Shown piece by piece: positions 7,625-16,192 of a stretch of DNA of 64,000 nucleotides. The stretch's first letter is position 1, and every line of letters starts with the position of its first letter. A program made the translations under genes and the position numbers. This DNA comes from an uncultured Butyricicoccus sp. (GTDB lineage: Bacteria > Bacillota > Clostridia > Oscillospirales > Butyricicoccaceae), in the NCBI GenBank assembly GCA_944384745.1, contig CALWUO010000003.1, forward strand, positions 1-64,000. Reading direction: 5' to 3'. The notes beneath the pieces are model-generated. The model was not told the DNA's origin. It made no database searches and saw only the letters and a program-made list of their open reading frames with translations.

Positions 7625-8884
7625 ATGAGCAAAGTTTTAATTATAGGCTGTGGCGGTGTTGCATCTGTTGCAATTCATAAATGTTGCCAAAATAGTGAAG
7701 TATTTGAAGAAATTTGTATTGCTAGTAGAACTAAGAGCAAATGTGATGCTTTAAAGGTAAAGTTAGAAGGTACAACAAAAACTAAAATTACAACTGAACA
7801 GGTAGATGCAGACCATGTTGAAGAAGTAGTTGCACTTATAAAAAAAGTACAGCCTGATTTAGTAATGAATATTGCTCTTCCATATCAAGATTTAACTATT
7901 ATGGACGCTTGTTTAGAATGTGGCGTAAACTATATGGATACTGCAAACTACGAGCCAGAAGACTTAAATGACCCAGAGTGGAGAGCAGTATATGATAAGC
8001 GTTGTAAAGAAGAAGGCTTTTCTGCTTATTTTGATTATACTTGGCAGTGGGCATATAAAGAAAAGTTTGAAAAGGCTGGTTTAACTGCTTTATTAGGTTC
8101 AGGCTTTGACCCAGGTGTAACTCAGGCTTATTGTGCATATGCTCAGAAACATTTGTTTGATACTATTGACACCATTGATATTTTAGACTGTAATGGTGGT
8201 GACCATGGTTATCCATTTGCTACAAACTTTAACCCAGAAATCAATTTAAGAGAGGTTTCCGCTCCAGGTTCTTATTGGGAAAATGGTCATTGGGTAGAAG
8301 TTCCTGCAATGAGTATTAAGCGTGAATATAACTTTGACCAAGTAGGTCAAAAGGATATGTATTTACTACATCATGAGGAAATTGAATCTTTAGCAAAAAA
8401 TATTCCTAATGTAAAAAGAATTCGTTTCTTTATGACTTTTGGTCAGAGCTATTTAACACATATGAATTGTTTAGAAAATGTAGGTATGTTATCTACTGAG
8501 CCGATTGAATTTGAAGGTCATAGCATTGTACCAATTCAATTTTTAAAAGCACTTTTACCAGACCCAGCAAGTCTTGGTCCTAGAACTGTGGGTAAAACCA
8601 ATATAGGTTGTATTTTCACTGGTAAAAAAGACGGTAAAGAAAAGACTGCTTATATTTATAATGTATGCGACCATCAAGAATGTTATAAAGAGGTAGAGTC
8701 ACAAGCAATTTCATATACTACTGGAGTTCCAGCAATGATTGGTGCTATGATGCTTTTAACTGGTAAGTGGAATAAAGCGGGTGTATATACTGTTGAAGAG
8801 TTTGACCCAGACCCATACATGGACGCTTTAAATAAGTGGGGCTTGCCATGGAATATTGATAATAATCCTGTATTGGTAGACTAA
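7625..8884 (+). CDS. Carboxynorspermidine/carboxyspermidine dehydrogenase (saccharopine dehydrogenase family)
   Basis: NAD(P)H-dependent reductive condensation of a diamine (putrescine, or diaminopropane) with aspartate semialdehyde, giving carboxyspermidine or carboxynorspermidine. Length 419 residues. The Rossmann motif VLIIGCGGVASVAIHKC opens the protein, followed by ADHVEEVVALIKKVQPDLV, a DTANYEPED segment and the LGSGFDPGVTQAYCAYA substrate-domain motif typical of this branch of the LYS9/Lys1 family. SD AGGAGGAAATTCC precedes the ATG. The decarboxylase nspC follows after 5 nt, which settles the pathway: true lysine saccharopine enzymes are not paired this way. Putrescine is the likely substrate because the operon makes putrescine. 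Confidence 0.92.
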   Translation: MSKVLIIGCGGVASVAIHKCCQNSEVFEEICIASRTKSKCDALKVKLEGTTKTKITTEQVDADHVEEVVALIKKVQPDLVMNIALPYQDLTIMDACLECGVNYMDTANYEPEDLNDPEWRAVYDKRCKEEGFSAYFDYTWQWAYKEKFEKAGLTALLGSGFDPGVTQAYCAYAQKHLFDTIDTIDILDCNGGDHGYPFATNFNPEINLREVSAPGSYWENGHWVEVPAMSIKREYNFDQVGQKDMYLLHHEEIESLAKNIPNVKRIRFFMTFGQSYLTHMNCLENVGMLSTEPIEFEGHSIVPIQFLKALLPDPASLGPRTVGKTNIGCIFTGKKDGKEKTAYIYNVCDHQECYKEVESQAISYTTGVPAMIGAMMLLTGKWNKAGVYTVEEFDPDPYMDALNKWGLPWNIDNNPVLVD

Positions 8885-8889
8885 TAATT

Positions 8890-10029
8890 ATGATGCAAAA
8901 ATTTAACGATGGTGGACTTCGCACACCTTATTATTTAATCGATGAAGAAAAGTTAATACAAAATCTTGAAGTATTAAAAGATGTATCTGAGCGGGCGGAA
9001 TGTAAAATTCTGCTTGCCCAGAAAGCATTTTCAATGTTTGCAGTATATCCGCTTATAAAAAAATATTTAGCAGGAACAACAGCAAGTGGTTTATATGAGG
9101 CTCGTTTGGGTTATGAAGAGTTTGGTGGAGAAACACATGTTTTTTCACCTGCATACCGTGAAGATGAATTTGAAGAAATTTTAAAATATGCAGATGATAT
9201 AGTTTTTAACTCAAGTTTGCAAGTTAAGAAATTTGCAAAAAGAGCAAAAGAAAAAGGTAAAAACATAGGGCTTAGAATAAATCCTGAATGTTCAACGCAA
9301 GGGGAGCATGCTATATATGACCCATGTGCTGTTGGTTCAAGACTCGGAACGACTCTTGAAAATCTTGATGAAAGCATTTTGCCTTTGCTTGATGGATTAC
9401 ACTTTCATACACTTTGTGAGCAAAATTCAGACGACCTTGAAACAACTGTTAAAGCATTTGAAGAAAAATTTGGGAAATATCTTTATAATATGAAATGGCT
9501 TAATATGGGCGGAGGTCATCATATTACACGAAAAGACTATGATATAGAACGTTTAATAAATATAATAAAACATATTCGTGAAAAATATGATGTGGAAGTT
9601 TATCTTGAGCCAGGAGAAGCCGTTGTGCTTAATGCAGGTTATCTTATCACAACTGTACTTGAAACAGTTAAAAATGGTATAAATATTGCTATTTTGGATA
9701 CATCAGCGGCTTGTCATATGCCAGATGTTTTGGAAATGCCGTATAGACCACCGTTAATGTTTAGTGGTCAGCCAAACGAAAAAGCCTATACATACCGTTT
9801 AAGTAGTGCTACATGTCTAGCAGGTGATATTATTGGTGATTACTCGTTTGATAAAGAGTTAAATGAGGGCGATAGATTAGCATTTGAAGACATGGCATTA
9901 TATACAATGGTTAAAAACAATACATTTAATGGCATGTCATTGCCAGCAATTGTTTTACGTCACAAAGATGATATGTTTGAAGTTATAAAGCGATTTGGTT
10001 ATGAAGATTTCAAAAATCGTTTATCATAA
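8890..10029 (+). CDS. nspC: Carboxynorspermidine/carboxyspermidine decarboxylase
   Basis: PLP decarboxylase (alanine racemase fold type III) that removes the carboxyl group from carboxyspermidine or carboxynorspermidine, yielding spermidine or norspermidine. Length 379 residues. Motifs: KILLAQKAFSMFAVYP with the PLP lysine, LGTTLENLDESILPLLDGLHFH, NMGGGHHITRKDYD, LEPGEAVVLNAGY and, at the dimer-interface active site, SSATCLAGDIIGDY. The start ATG at 8890 (or 8893) is only 5 nt after the dehydrogenase stop and has no strong SD, so translational coupling is likely. It is the last gene of the operon, followed by a good terminator. Confidence 0.94.
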   Translation: MMQKFNDGGLRTPYYLIDEEKLIQNLEVLKDVSERAECKILLAQKAFSMFAVYPLIKKYLAGTTASGLYEARLGYEEFGGETHVFSPAYREDEFEEILKYADDIVFNSSLQVKKFAKRAKEKGKNIGLRINPECSTQGEHAIYDPCAVGSRLGTTLENLDESILPLLDGLHFHTLCEQNSDDLETTVKAFEEKFGKYLYNMKWLNMGGGHHITRKDYDIERLINIIKHIREKYDVEVYLEPGEAVVLNAGYLITTVLETVKNGINIAILDTSAACHMPDVLEMPYRPPLMFSGQPNEKAYTYRLSSATCLAGDIIGDYSFDKELNEGDRLAFEDMALYTMVKNNTFNGMSLPAIVLRHKDDMFEVIKRFGYEDFKNRLS

Positions 10030-10038
10030 AGATATCAG

Positions 10039-10068
10039 ATGATGGGTGAAAGCCCATCATTTATTTTT
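10039..10068 (+). terminator. Terminator of the polyamine operon
   Basis: ATGATGGG pairs with CCCATCAT around a short GAAA-type loop (10039-10060), followed by TTATTTTTT. It lies 10 nt after the nspC stop. Confidence 0.9.
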
Positions 10069-10508
10069 TACATACATATATTATTTTGTATAATTCATAC
10101 CAAAATATAAATTAAAAACAAAAAATAATAAAATAGAAGATAAAACAAAAAATCTACAAATTTCAACATCTAAATATTAAAAACAATTTTTATAGATAAA
10201 TAACTATAAATCAGATTTTAGATTGCAACTCTTAATTTAAATACTCATTAACTTTAAATAAAGATAAATTATAATATTAAGTTTAAAATCTTATTAAAAT
10301 ATAGGTTTATTTTTTCAAATATTCTTTAATAAAAATATAAAATATATTAAAAACAAAGCAGAAGTATATAGTGATGATTTATAATTAATTTACATAAACT
10401 GGTATAATCAAACCATAAGTAAGCTTAAACTACCTTGGTTTGCTAAAATCTTCTTTTTAATTACACAAAATCTTTATTTTGCATAGTTATATATAAGCCT
10501 CTCTCCAA
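10069..10508. other. AT-rich intergenic region without genes
   Basis: About 440 bp with long A/T runs and no ORF that has a ribosome binding site. The only structure seen is an inverted repeat AAACCA (10410-10415) / TGGTTT (10436-10441) flanking a TAAGCTTA palindrome. It separates two convergent operons and no function can be supported. Confidence 0.5.
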
Positions 10509-10539
10509 TAAAAAAACACACTAAAAGAATTAGTGTGTT
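10509..10539 (-). terminator. Terminator of the spoIIIA/asp23 operon
   Basis: AACACACTAA (10515-10524) pairs with TTAGTGTGTT (10530-10539). On the minus strand the stem is followed by a run of T (bases 10509-10516). It lies about 30 nt beyond the asp23-family stop. Confidence 0.88.
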
Positions 10540-10570
10540 AGTAAAAAATATAAAATTAAAATTTATTCAA

Positions 10571-11008
10571 TTATTCAATAACTTTAACTTCATCAGATTT
10601 TATTTCTTGTGACTCAAGATTTTCTTCTTTATTATCAGAAGAAATAAATGTTACACCAGCAACATGAATATTTATATTACCAATATTAAGATTTGTCATA
10701 GACTCAACAGCTGATTTGACATTTTCCTGAACTTTTTTTGCAACATCATAAATATGAGTGCCAAAACATGCTAAATAACATATATCTATATCAACTGTAT
10801 TATCACCATGAAATGTAACTTTAACGCCTTTTGATGGTGTTTTTTTACCTAAAAAACTAACAATATCGTTTGTAAATGATGAATAAAGTCCGCTAACGCC
10901 TTCAGTTTCTGATGTGGCAACAGCTGCTATTGATGCAACAACATCTTCTGAGATTTTAATGCTTCCTTGGTCGTGAGTTGTCATCCAATATTCTTTTTGT
11001 TCAGACAT
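10571..11008 (-). CDS. Asp23/Gls24 family protein (YqhY-like)
   Basis: Small cytosolic protein of 145 residues with the Asp23/DUF322 fold. Visible family features are GSIKISEDVVASIAAVATSE at the N-terminus, GVSGLYSS, KGVKVTFHGDNTVDIDICYL, a conserved amphipathic helix (YDVAKKVQENVKSAVE) and the closing VNIHVAGV-type strand. The acidic C-terminal tail (about residues 122-145) is not conserved. It is placed right after spoIIIAH, as yqhY is found near the spoIIIA/acc region in B. subtilis, where YqhY has been linked to control of acetyl-CoA carboxylase; no acc genes are present here, so that role cannot be assumed. The SD is unremarkable (AAAGGAG 10 nt upstream). Confidence 0.88.
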   Translation of the reverse strand: MSEQKEYWMTTHDQGSIKISEDVVASIAAVATSETEGVSGLYSSFTNDIVSFLGKKTPSKGVKVTFHGDNTVDIDICYLACFGTHIYDVAKKVQENVKSAVESMTNLNIGNINIHVAGVTFISSDNKEENLESQEIKSDEVKVIE

Positions 11009-11088
11009 ATTAAAAACTCCTTTGCAGCAAATATATAAATAATATTGTGATTATTATATCATAAACATAATATTAAATCTATAATTTA

Positions 11089-11637
11089 TTAACCTGCTTC
11101 AACAATTTTTATCTGGTCTGGACGGAATGAAGTTTCTGCTACTACTATATCACTGATTTTAGATGCATCAGTTTCTGTAAAGCCTGCTTCTGGTGTAGAA
11201 ACAATTACATTGACACTATCAGAGCCAATAAATACCACTGCATCTTGATAACCTTTTGCTTTGATAAGACTTTCAATAGTTGCTTCTGTTACTGAGGCAT
11301 CAGCCATTTCTGAAATTTGTGCATTTGCAAGTTCTTTTGCTTGTTCATCGCTTGTATCACTTGCGATTGTATCTTTTAAAATACTAATTGCTTCATCTCT
11401 TGATTGCTCTCTTGACAATCTTGACTCAGAAAAATAATCAGATGTAGTTACTGTATTAGCGGTTTGTTCAGTATTTGACTTATCCCCCTCATTTTCCTGC
11501 TGCTCTGTTGTTGAGGTTTGCGAAGCACTTAATAAATCATCTGGCGTTTGTACATAACTCCAATTTAAGTATACAGCTACACAAAGCATAACCGCAATAA
11601 TTCCATAAACAGCACCTTTTTTTCTGGATTTACTCAT
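11089..11637 (-). CDS. spoIIIAH: Stage III sporulation protein AH
   Basis: Mother-cell membrane protein that forms a ring with forespore SpoIIQ in the feeding-tube (A-Q) complex. Length 182 residues: a short basic start MSKSRKKG, one membrane helix (about residues 9-26), a low-complexity linker rich in Ser/Thr/Gln/Glu (about 30-70), then the YscJ/FliF-like ring-building domain with EQSRDEAISILKDTIASD and the C-terminal VNVIVSTPEAGFTETDA. It starts 1 nt beyond the spoIIIAG stop, as expected for a coupled pair. Expression is expected from the mother-cell SigE regulon. A spoIIQ gene is not in this window, and many Clostridia use a LytM-type SpoIIQ. Confidence 0.93.
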   Translation of the reverse strand: MSKSRKKGAVYGIIAVMLCVAVYLNWSYVQTPDDLLSASQTSTTEQQENEGDKSNTEQTANTVTTSDYFSESRLSREQSRDEAISILKDTIASDTSDEQAKELANAQISEMADASVTEATIESLIKAKGYQDAVVFIGSDSVNVIVSTPEAGFTETDASKISDIVVAETSFRPDQIKIVEAG

Positions 11638-11638
11638 G

Positions 11639-12184
11639 TCATTTTTCCTCCTGTGTTGTGTCCATTTGTAAAACTGAAATTTTATCCATACTAAGTCCGC
11701 AAGCTGCGGAAACAGCTTGTGTCACTGAATATTTAACAGATATATCTGATGCACCCTCACAAAGCACAACAGCACCTCGAAATGTAGGCGAAATACTTTT
11801 AACTTTTACAGGTTCTTCCCCATAATTGCTATCAGATAATACAGAAAGGTCCTTTTCATATATATTATTGTTTTCACCTGATGTACTTTCACGAATGTTT
11901 GAAGCATAAACTGTTTCTTCTGTACCCTCTATACTTAATAAAAGACTTACCTGCCCTGCACCGCTTATTGAAGAAAGCTGTTTTTCAAGCGAGCTTTCAA
12001 AAGCAGATAAATCAAATGTATTTGTTGTATTTTCAGATTTATTATTTTCTTGTTTTGGTGCATCTCTTGGTGAGCCTAAACAAAGCATTATAATTCCTAC
12101 TAAAAAAATAAGTAAAACATATTTATATTTTTGTGCCATTGGTTGAAGTTTGGCTGTAAGTTCTGAAAAATTAAGTTTCCACAT
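11639..12184 (-). CDS. spoIIIAG: Stage III sporulation protein AG
   Basis: Ring-forming component of the SpoIIIA-SpoIIQ channel between mother cell and forespore. Length 181 residues: one membrane helix (YVLLIFLVGIIMLCLG, about residues 22-38), a polar spacer, then the ring domain beginning at SSISGAGQVSLLLSIEGTEE, with a middle insertion (NIYEKDLSVLSDSNYGEEPV) that in B. subtilis SpoIIIAG forms the beta-triangle, and the closing GAVVLCEGASDISVKYSVTQAVSAACGL. Its start overlaps spoIIIAF by 14 nt, indicating coupled translation within the operon. Confidence 0.93.
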   Translation of the reverse strand: MWKLNFSELTAKLQPMAQKYKYVLLIFLVGIIMLCLGSPRDAPKQENNKSENTTNTFDLSAFESSLEKQLSSISGAGQVSLLLSIEGTEETVYASNIRESTSGENNNIYEKDLSVLSDSNYGEEPVKVKSISPTFRGAVVLCEGASDISVKYSVTQAVSAACGLSMDKISVLQMDTTQEEK

Positions 12185-12650
12185 ATTTTATATGCTCCTT
12201 TGATATTTGGTAATTAGAACTTATAAATTCTGATATTTTATTATAATCATTTACATCAGAATAAATATAAATATTATCTATGTTTATATTATTATCTTCA
12301 GCTAAAGATAATTCCGCTTTAATATCGCATATATAACCTTGATTTTTCAAATTTTGCGTGATAGTATCACATAAATTTTGATTTGAAACTTCAAGTATAA
12401 TTTGATTACTTTGATTTTTAGCATTTTCTATTTCAGTTTGTATTTTATTATCATTTTTCATAAAAATACTCTCAATAGATGGAAGCCTAATTTGTGTTAT
12501 AGGTGTAAATAATGCATTAGCAATAAATAAACCAACAGTAAATTTTGCTATTTCTTTCATTACACCATTAGGCACAAGAGATAAAACAATACAGCCAAAT
12601 AGCGAAGATATTGTAACACTGATAATTATTGCTTTTAAAATTCCATTCAT
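12171..12650 (-). CDS. spoIIIAF: Stage III sporulation protein AF
   Basis: Membrane component of the SpoIIIA complex, 159 residues. Two N-terminal hydrophobic helices (about residues 5-26 and 31-52) are followed by a soluble region with a coiled-coil-like stretch (KIQTEIENAKNQSNQIILEVSN) and a ring-building-like C-terminal half. It is less conserved than its neighbours; identification depends on topology, size and position between spoIIIAE (4-nt overlap) and spoIIIAG (14-nt overlap). Confidence 0.88.
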   Translation of the reverse strand: MNGILKAIIISVTISSLFGCIVLSLVPNGVMKEIAKFTVGLFIANALFTPITQIRLPSIESIFMKNDNKIQTEIENAKNQSNQIILEVSNQNLCDTITQNLKNQGYICDIKAELSLAEDNNINIDNIYIYSDVNDYNKISEFISSNYQISKEHIKYVET

Positions 12651-13729
12651 AGCGGATTCACCATTAAAATTGAAAATACCAATTCAAAAAACAATATTGA
12701 ACTACAAGTGCCAAGCATTCCAAGCATAAGCCCTAAACTATCCCCTATTCCTGCCATAAGTTTTCTTATTGGCGGATTACATATAGGAGAGAATGCGGCT
12801 GTTCCCGCTTTAAAAATAAGATAATTTATGCCTACTTGCAAAAAAGGTATAATACATATTGCGGTAACGCCAAACATACCAATTATCCCAAGTGAATTTT
12901 TAATAGTTACCATACCAGCAAGCATTGATTCAGTTGCATCGGATATTATTCCGCCAACCACAGGCACTGAACCAGAAACAGCAAATTTAGCGGTTTTAAG
13001 TGCAACAGCATCAACACTTCCACTTATAGCACCAGATATAGATAAATAGGCTATGAAAATTGTAAGTATAAGTTTAAGACTACCTGTGGTTATCCATTTT
13101 ATAAATTGTGCTAAATTATCGAGTAAATCATGTGATAATGCAGCATTAACTGTTATTATTGCAATATATGCACAGATTGCAGGCACTAGAACAGAGCTTA
13201 TAAAATCTATAATAAGACTAAGTGCAAGCATTGTTATGGATTGTGTGGCACTAGCTGTAACAGGTGCACCAGATAATGTTATAGCTCCAGCCATAACAGG
13301 TAACATTGTATTAGAAAATATTGCTGTTTGTTCTAAAGTTTCAGTACAAAGTGATAACATTCCCTGTAAATCAGAAAATAAGACGCTTGTCATTGCAAGT
13401 GCAGTTGCTATTGTTACAACAGGTAAATCTGAATTTTTTTGAAAGCCTGCACAAATACCACCAAGCATAATAACAATAAGCATCTTAGATAAACTTCTTA
13501 TTGAGCTTGTTATAAATTTTTTTGTATTTATACCATTCAGAAGTTCTTGTAAACAGGTTTCAATATCATCTGTTTGACTGATAATATGTGCTGAATTATT
13601 TGGTAATGCATCAAGAATTTCAGATTTAGAGCTAGATAAAATATTAGAATAATCAAAAGCAAAAGAAATTTCCCAAAATACAGATATTAAAATTATTGCT
13701 GATATAATTGATAAAATTATTTTTTTCAT
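12647..13729 (-). CDS. spoIIIAE: Stage III sporulation protein AE
   Basis: Polytopic membrane protein of the SpoIIIA channel, 360 residues. An N-terminal signal-like segment (MKKIILSIISAIILISVFWE) is followed by a soluble stretch to about residue 80 and then seven or so hydrophobic helices. Highly characteristic stretches are SLSKMLIVIMLGGICAG, SGAPVTASATQSI, SGSVPVVGGIISDATESMLAG and the C-terminal NPPIRKLMAGIGDSLGLMLGMLG. Length is slightly below the B. subtilis protein (about 400). It overlaps both neighbours by 4 nt, so the whole operon is translated in a coupled way. Confidence 0.95.
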   Translation of the reverse strand: MKKIILSIISAIILISVFWEISFAFDYSNILSSSKSEILDALPNNSAHIISQTDDIETCLQELLNGINTKKFITSSIRSLSKMLIVIMLGGICAGFQKNSDLPVVTIATALAMTSVLFSDLQGMLSLCTETLEQTAIFSNTMLPVMAGAITLSGAPVTASATQSITMLALSLIIDFISSVLVPAICAYIAIITVNAALSHDLLDNLAQFIKWITTGSLKLILTIFIAYLSISGAISGSVDAVALKTAKFAVSGSVPVVGGIISDATESMLAGMVTIKNSLGIIGMFGVTAICIIPFLQVGINYLIFKAGTAAFSPICNPPIRKLMAGIGDSLGLMLGMLGTCSSILFFELVFSILMVNPL

Positions 13730-14121
13730 AATTTTAGACCTAATATATCACTTATAAGTGATATTAAATGCTCAATAAGTGGAAAACAAAGAATTATACA
13801 TGCAATAGAACCTATAAACTCTAACTTAGTCGAAAGAGCTTGTTGACCAGCATCTTTGCAAATTGCACAACCTATACGAATTACAAGTGATATTCCAACT
13901 ATTTTTATAACTGGTATATAAATTTCTGAAGATATATTTACACTGTTTATCAACATATTTATAGAGTGTATAAGTTCATATACAGGCTGTAAAGCCATTA
14001 AAAGTATGTATATACCAGCCGCAGCAGAAACAGCGAAAGCAAAAACGGGTTGATAAGGTTTTAAAGTAATACATAAAATACAAGCTACTATTGCAATTCC
14101 TACTAATGATATAATGTTCAT
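13726..14121 (-). CDS. spoIIIAD: Stage III sporulation protein AD
   Basis: Integral membrane protein of 131 residues with four predicted helices; SpoIIIAD belongs to the same SpoAC/SpoAD family as SpoIIIAC. The segment YIPVIKIVGISLVIRIGCAICKDAGQQALSTKLEF is the family signature. It follows spoIIIAC after 3 nt and overlaps spoIIIAE by 4 nt. Its exact role within the channel is not known. Confidence 0.93.
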   Translation of the reverse strand: MNIISLVGIAIVACILCITLKPYQPVFAFAVSAAAGIYILLMALQPVYELIHSINMLINSVNISSEIYIPVIKIVGISLVIRIGCAICKDAGQQALSTKLEFIGSIACIILCFPLIEHLISLISDILGLKL

Positions 14122-14124
14122 AGT

Positions 14125-14319
14125 TTAAAACCCAAAGACAGATTTCATCATTTGGAACAGATTGGCTATTTCTTGAACCAAAATCATCATTACAACTACA
14201 AGACCTGCAAGAGTTGTCATAAGAGCTTGCTCTTCCCTACCAGAACGGACTAAAAGCTGATTAAAAACCGCCACTAAAATTCCAACTGCTGCTATTTTAA
14301 AAATCAAATCTATTTGCAT
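14125..14319 (-). CDS. spoIIIAC: Stage III sporulation protein AC
   Basis: Very small integral membrane protein of 64 residues with two helices. The family signature is clear: DLIFKIAAVGILVAVFNQLL followed by RSGREEQALMTTLAGLVVVMM. An AAAGAGG site precedes the ATG. Placed 15 nt after spoIIIAB and 3 nt before spoIIIAD in the standard operon order. Confidence 0.94.
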   Translation of the reverse strand: MQIDLIFKIAAVGILVAVFNQLLVRSGREEQALMTTLAGLVVVMMILVQEIANLFQMMKSVFGF

Positions 14320-14334
14320 ATCATTAAAACCTCT

Positions 14335-14850
14335 TTAAACAATCATTAAAACGGTTATTATTCCAGCGGCAATACCACACATTCTATAAACATTTCCTTT
14401 GTTTTGAAGTGCTTGTACAGCAGAAGTCTGTATTGATACAAGTTTAGAACGTGTATGAAGTAAACCTGAAATTTGCATTTCTGCTTGATATCTACCCAAA
14501 TATGAAGCGGTGTTTCTAAGAGTTTCAATCTCATCATATTCCATGTTTAAAGAAAAAGCTAAATCTCTAATTGTAGTGTGCCAGTGATAACTAAATGATA
14601 ATTCATGCTGCATATTTATACGTTTTATCATTTCTGTGAAAACAGGCTTTAATAAATTATCTTGTTTTGAAAGCATATTTAATATATCTGGAATTGGTGT
14701 GTGATTTTGCTCAATTTCAGCAGTTATAAAATCAATAGCACAAATCCACTCACCTAAAATTTTGGTGCGTTTTACAAGCCTTTGTTTTCCTGCAATACCT
14801 AAAGCTGTACTTGAAAAAATAACAAGTATTGCTCCTAAAATCTGTAACAT
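14335..14850 (-). CDS. spoIIIAB: Stage III sporulation protein AB
   Basis: Membrane-anchored protein of 171 residues resembling the cytoplasmic-domain fold of GspF-type secretion proteins. It has one N-terminal helix (MLQILGAILVIFSSTALGIAG), a helical cytosolic domain containing GEWICAIDFITAEIEQNHTPIPDIL and a C-terminal helix from about residue 153. It starts 2 nt after the spoIIIAA stop. It probably cooperates with the AA ATPase. Confidence 0.93.
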   Translation of the reverse strand: MLQILGAILVIFSSTALGIAGKQRLVKRTKILGEWICAIDFITAEIEQNHTPIPDILNMLSKQDNLLKPVFTEMIKRINMQHELSFSYHWHTTIRDLAFSLNMEYDEIETLRNTASYLGRYQAEMQISGLLHTRSKLVSIQTSAVQALQNKGNVYRMCGIAAGIITVLMIV

Positions 14851-14852
14851 TT

Positions 14853-15749
14853 TTATATTCCTCCTTGTAATATATTTATTTTTCTTATATTTTCATGCTT
14901 TTCTATGCTTATAATAATGTCAAAAATATTCAGCTTCATCATTTCACTATATAGTGGTCGGTTTTTTAAATCGCTTATATTTATAGCATGTGCAGAGGCA
15001 AAAATACTAACACCACAGTTACCAGCATAATCTATTGCTTTTAAGTCATCAGGTGAAGTTATCTCATCAAGTGCAATAATCTTTGGTGACATAGTTTTCA
15101 AAAGGAGTAAAACAGCCTCAGCTTTTGGAGCTTCAATAATATCTGTATGTACTCCAATATCAAATTGAGCTATTCCATTATTTAATGCGGCAAGCTCTCC
15201 CCTTTCGTCTGCTACCGAAATACGAAAACCTTTGTTTGAAACCTGTCTTATAAGGTCTCTAAGTAATGTTGTTTTACCATATGCAGGAGGAGATAAAATT
15301 AAAACATTTTTAGGTCGTCCATTTTTAAAAAATATATGAGGTATTAGACTATCTGCACAGCCCATATGTTCTTGAGCAATTCTTAAATTAAGTGAAGATA
15401 TAGTTCTTATACCCGAAATTTTGCCGTTATTTATAACTGCTGTGCCACAAATACCAAGTCTATGCCCGCCATCTAGTGGTAAAAAACCCTGTGCAATATA
15501 TTCTGAATAACTGTGAACTGAATATCTAGCGGCACGGCTTAAAATCTCTTGTAAATTATTTTGAGTTATAATGTATTCCCCTAATTTATGTTCGGTGTCA
15601 TTCCATACAGCATATATAGGTTTGCCAGTTCTTAGTCTTATTTCTTCACAAATTTCACTTTCTTTTATATGTATTAAGATATTTTTTATTTGCGGTGTTA
15701 GACAATCACAAGCTTGTATAAAACGCTTTGTTTTATTAGTTTCACTCAT
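14853..15749 (-). CDS. spoIIIAA: Stage III sporulation protein AA, ATPase
   Basis: AAA-type ATPase thought to power the SpoIIIA-Q channel, about 298 residues. Walker A reads SPPAYGKTTLLRDLIRQ (near residue 150) and Walker B IIALDEI (near 210). Upstream conserved stretches are EIRLRTGKPIYA and GYIAQGFLPLDGGHRLGICG-type sequence. The GTG at 15758 is part of the Shine-Dalgarno site, so the ATG at 15749 (AGGTGA 6 nt upstream) is preferred. First gene of the operon, divergent from the T-box leader. A possible SigE-like -35 (TCATATT at 15789-15795, minus strand) is visible, but the matching -10 is poor and is not annotated. Confidence 0.94.
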   Translation of the reverse strand: MSETNKTKRFIQACDCLTPQIKNILIHIKESEICEEIRLRTGKPIYAVWNDTEHKLGEYIITQNNLQEILSRAARYSVHSYSEYIAQGFLPLDGGHRLGICGTAVINNGKISGIRTISSLNLRIAQEHMGCADSLIPHIFFKNGRPKNVLILSPPAYGKTTLLRDLIRQVSNKGFRISVADERGELAALNNGIAQFDIGVHTDIIEAPKAEAVLLLLKTMSPKIIALDEITSPDDLKAIDYAGNCGVSIFASAHAINISDLKNRPLYSEMMKLNIFDIIISIEKHENIRKINILQGGI

Positions 15750-15814
15750 ATTTATCACCTGTTTTATACATACTCACCTAAATGTGTAAATATGAAAGAA
15801 ATTTGCAAATTCGC

Positions 15815-15843
15815 TTGACAAAAATAGATAATATTCGTATAAT
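15815..15843 (+). promoter_or_regulatory. Promoter of the T-box/aro operon
   Basis: Perfect TTGACA (15815-15820), 17-nt spacer, perfect TATAAT (15838-15843). Transcription should start near 15850 and enter the T-box leader. Confidence 0.9.
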
Positions 15844-15849
15844 GGAAAC

Positions 15850-16132
15850 AAATATTGTAAATGCAATGAAAGAGAAAGTAGCAATGTCTTTTGTATTTTT
15901 CAGGGAGTGCTTGTCTTGACTGTAAACAAGTGCAAATACTGACTTTGTGAAGTTCCCTCTTGAGCAGTAAAGCTGAAACAAATTATTGCGTTAGGTTTTA
16001 ACGGTTTTCCCCCGTTATAGGGATACGGTATGTTTGTATCGGATTTAAAGTGCAGTTTTATACTGAATTTGGGTGGTACCGCGGAAGTTTTGGTCTTTCG
16101 TCCCTTGTTTTAAGGTGACGGGGGGCTTTTTT
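15850..16132 (+). promoter_or_regulatory. T-box leader, predicted tRNA-Phe specific
   Basis: The T-box core GGGTGGTACCGCGG lies at 16071-16084, followed by a terminator stem (CGTCCCTT paired with AAGG and GACG around TTTT) and a run of seven T near 16124-16130. Stem I contains the usual GA-rich kink region (AAAGAGAAAGTAG near 15867) and a specifier segment GTGAAGTTCCCTCTTGAG at 15947-15964. The codon in the usual position is TTC (15953-15955), phenylalanine. Smaller hairpins include GATAC/GTATC near 16020-16040. Uncharged tRNA-Phe would bind and stabilise the antiterminator, raising expression of aroF-aroB-aroC-pheA-aroA-aroEK. The Phe reading is consistent with pheA in the operon; the alternative frame reading (GTT) is less likely. 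Confidence 0.9.
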
Positions 16133-16192
16133 TGTACCATCTTACTTTAATATGCTAAAATTTATATTTTTATCATAAAAGGAGTTTAAACT

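Noticed and set aside
15760-15800. SigE promoter of spoIIIAA
   Set aside because: A -35-like TCATATT is present on the minus strand, but no acceptable -10 is found at the right distance; not annotated as a feature.
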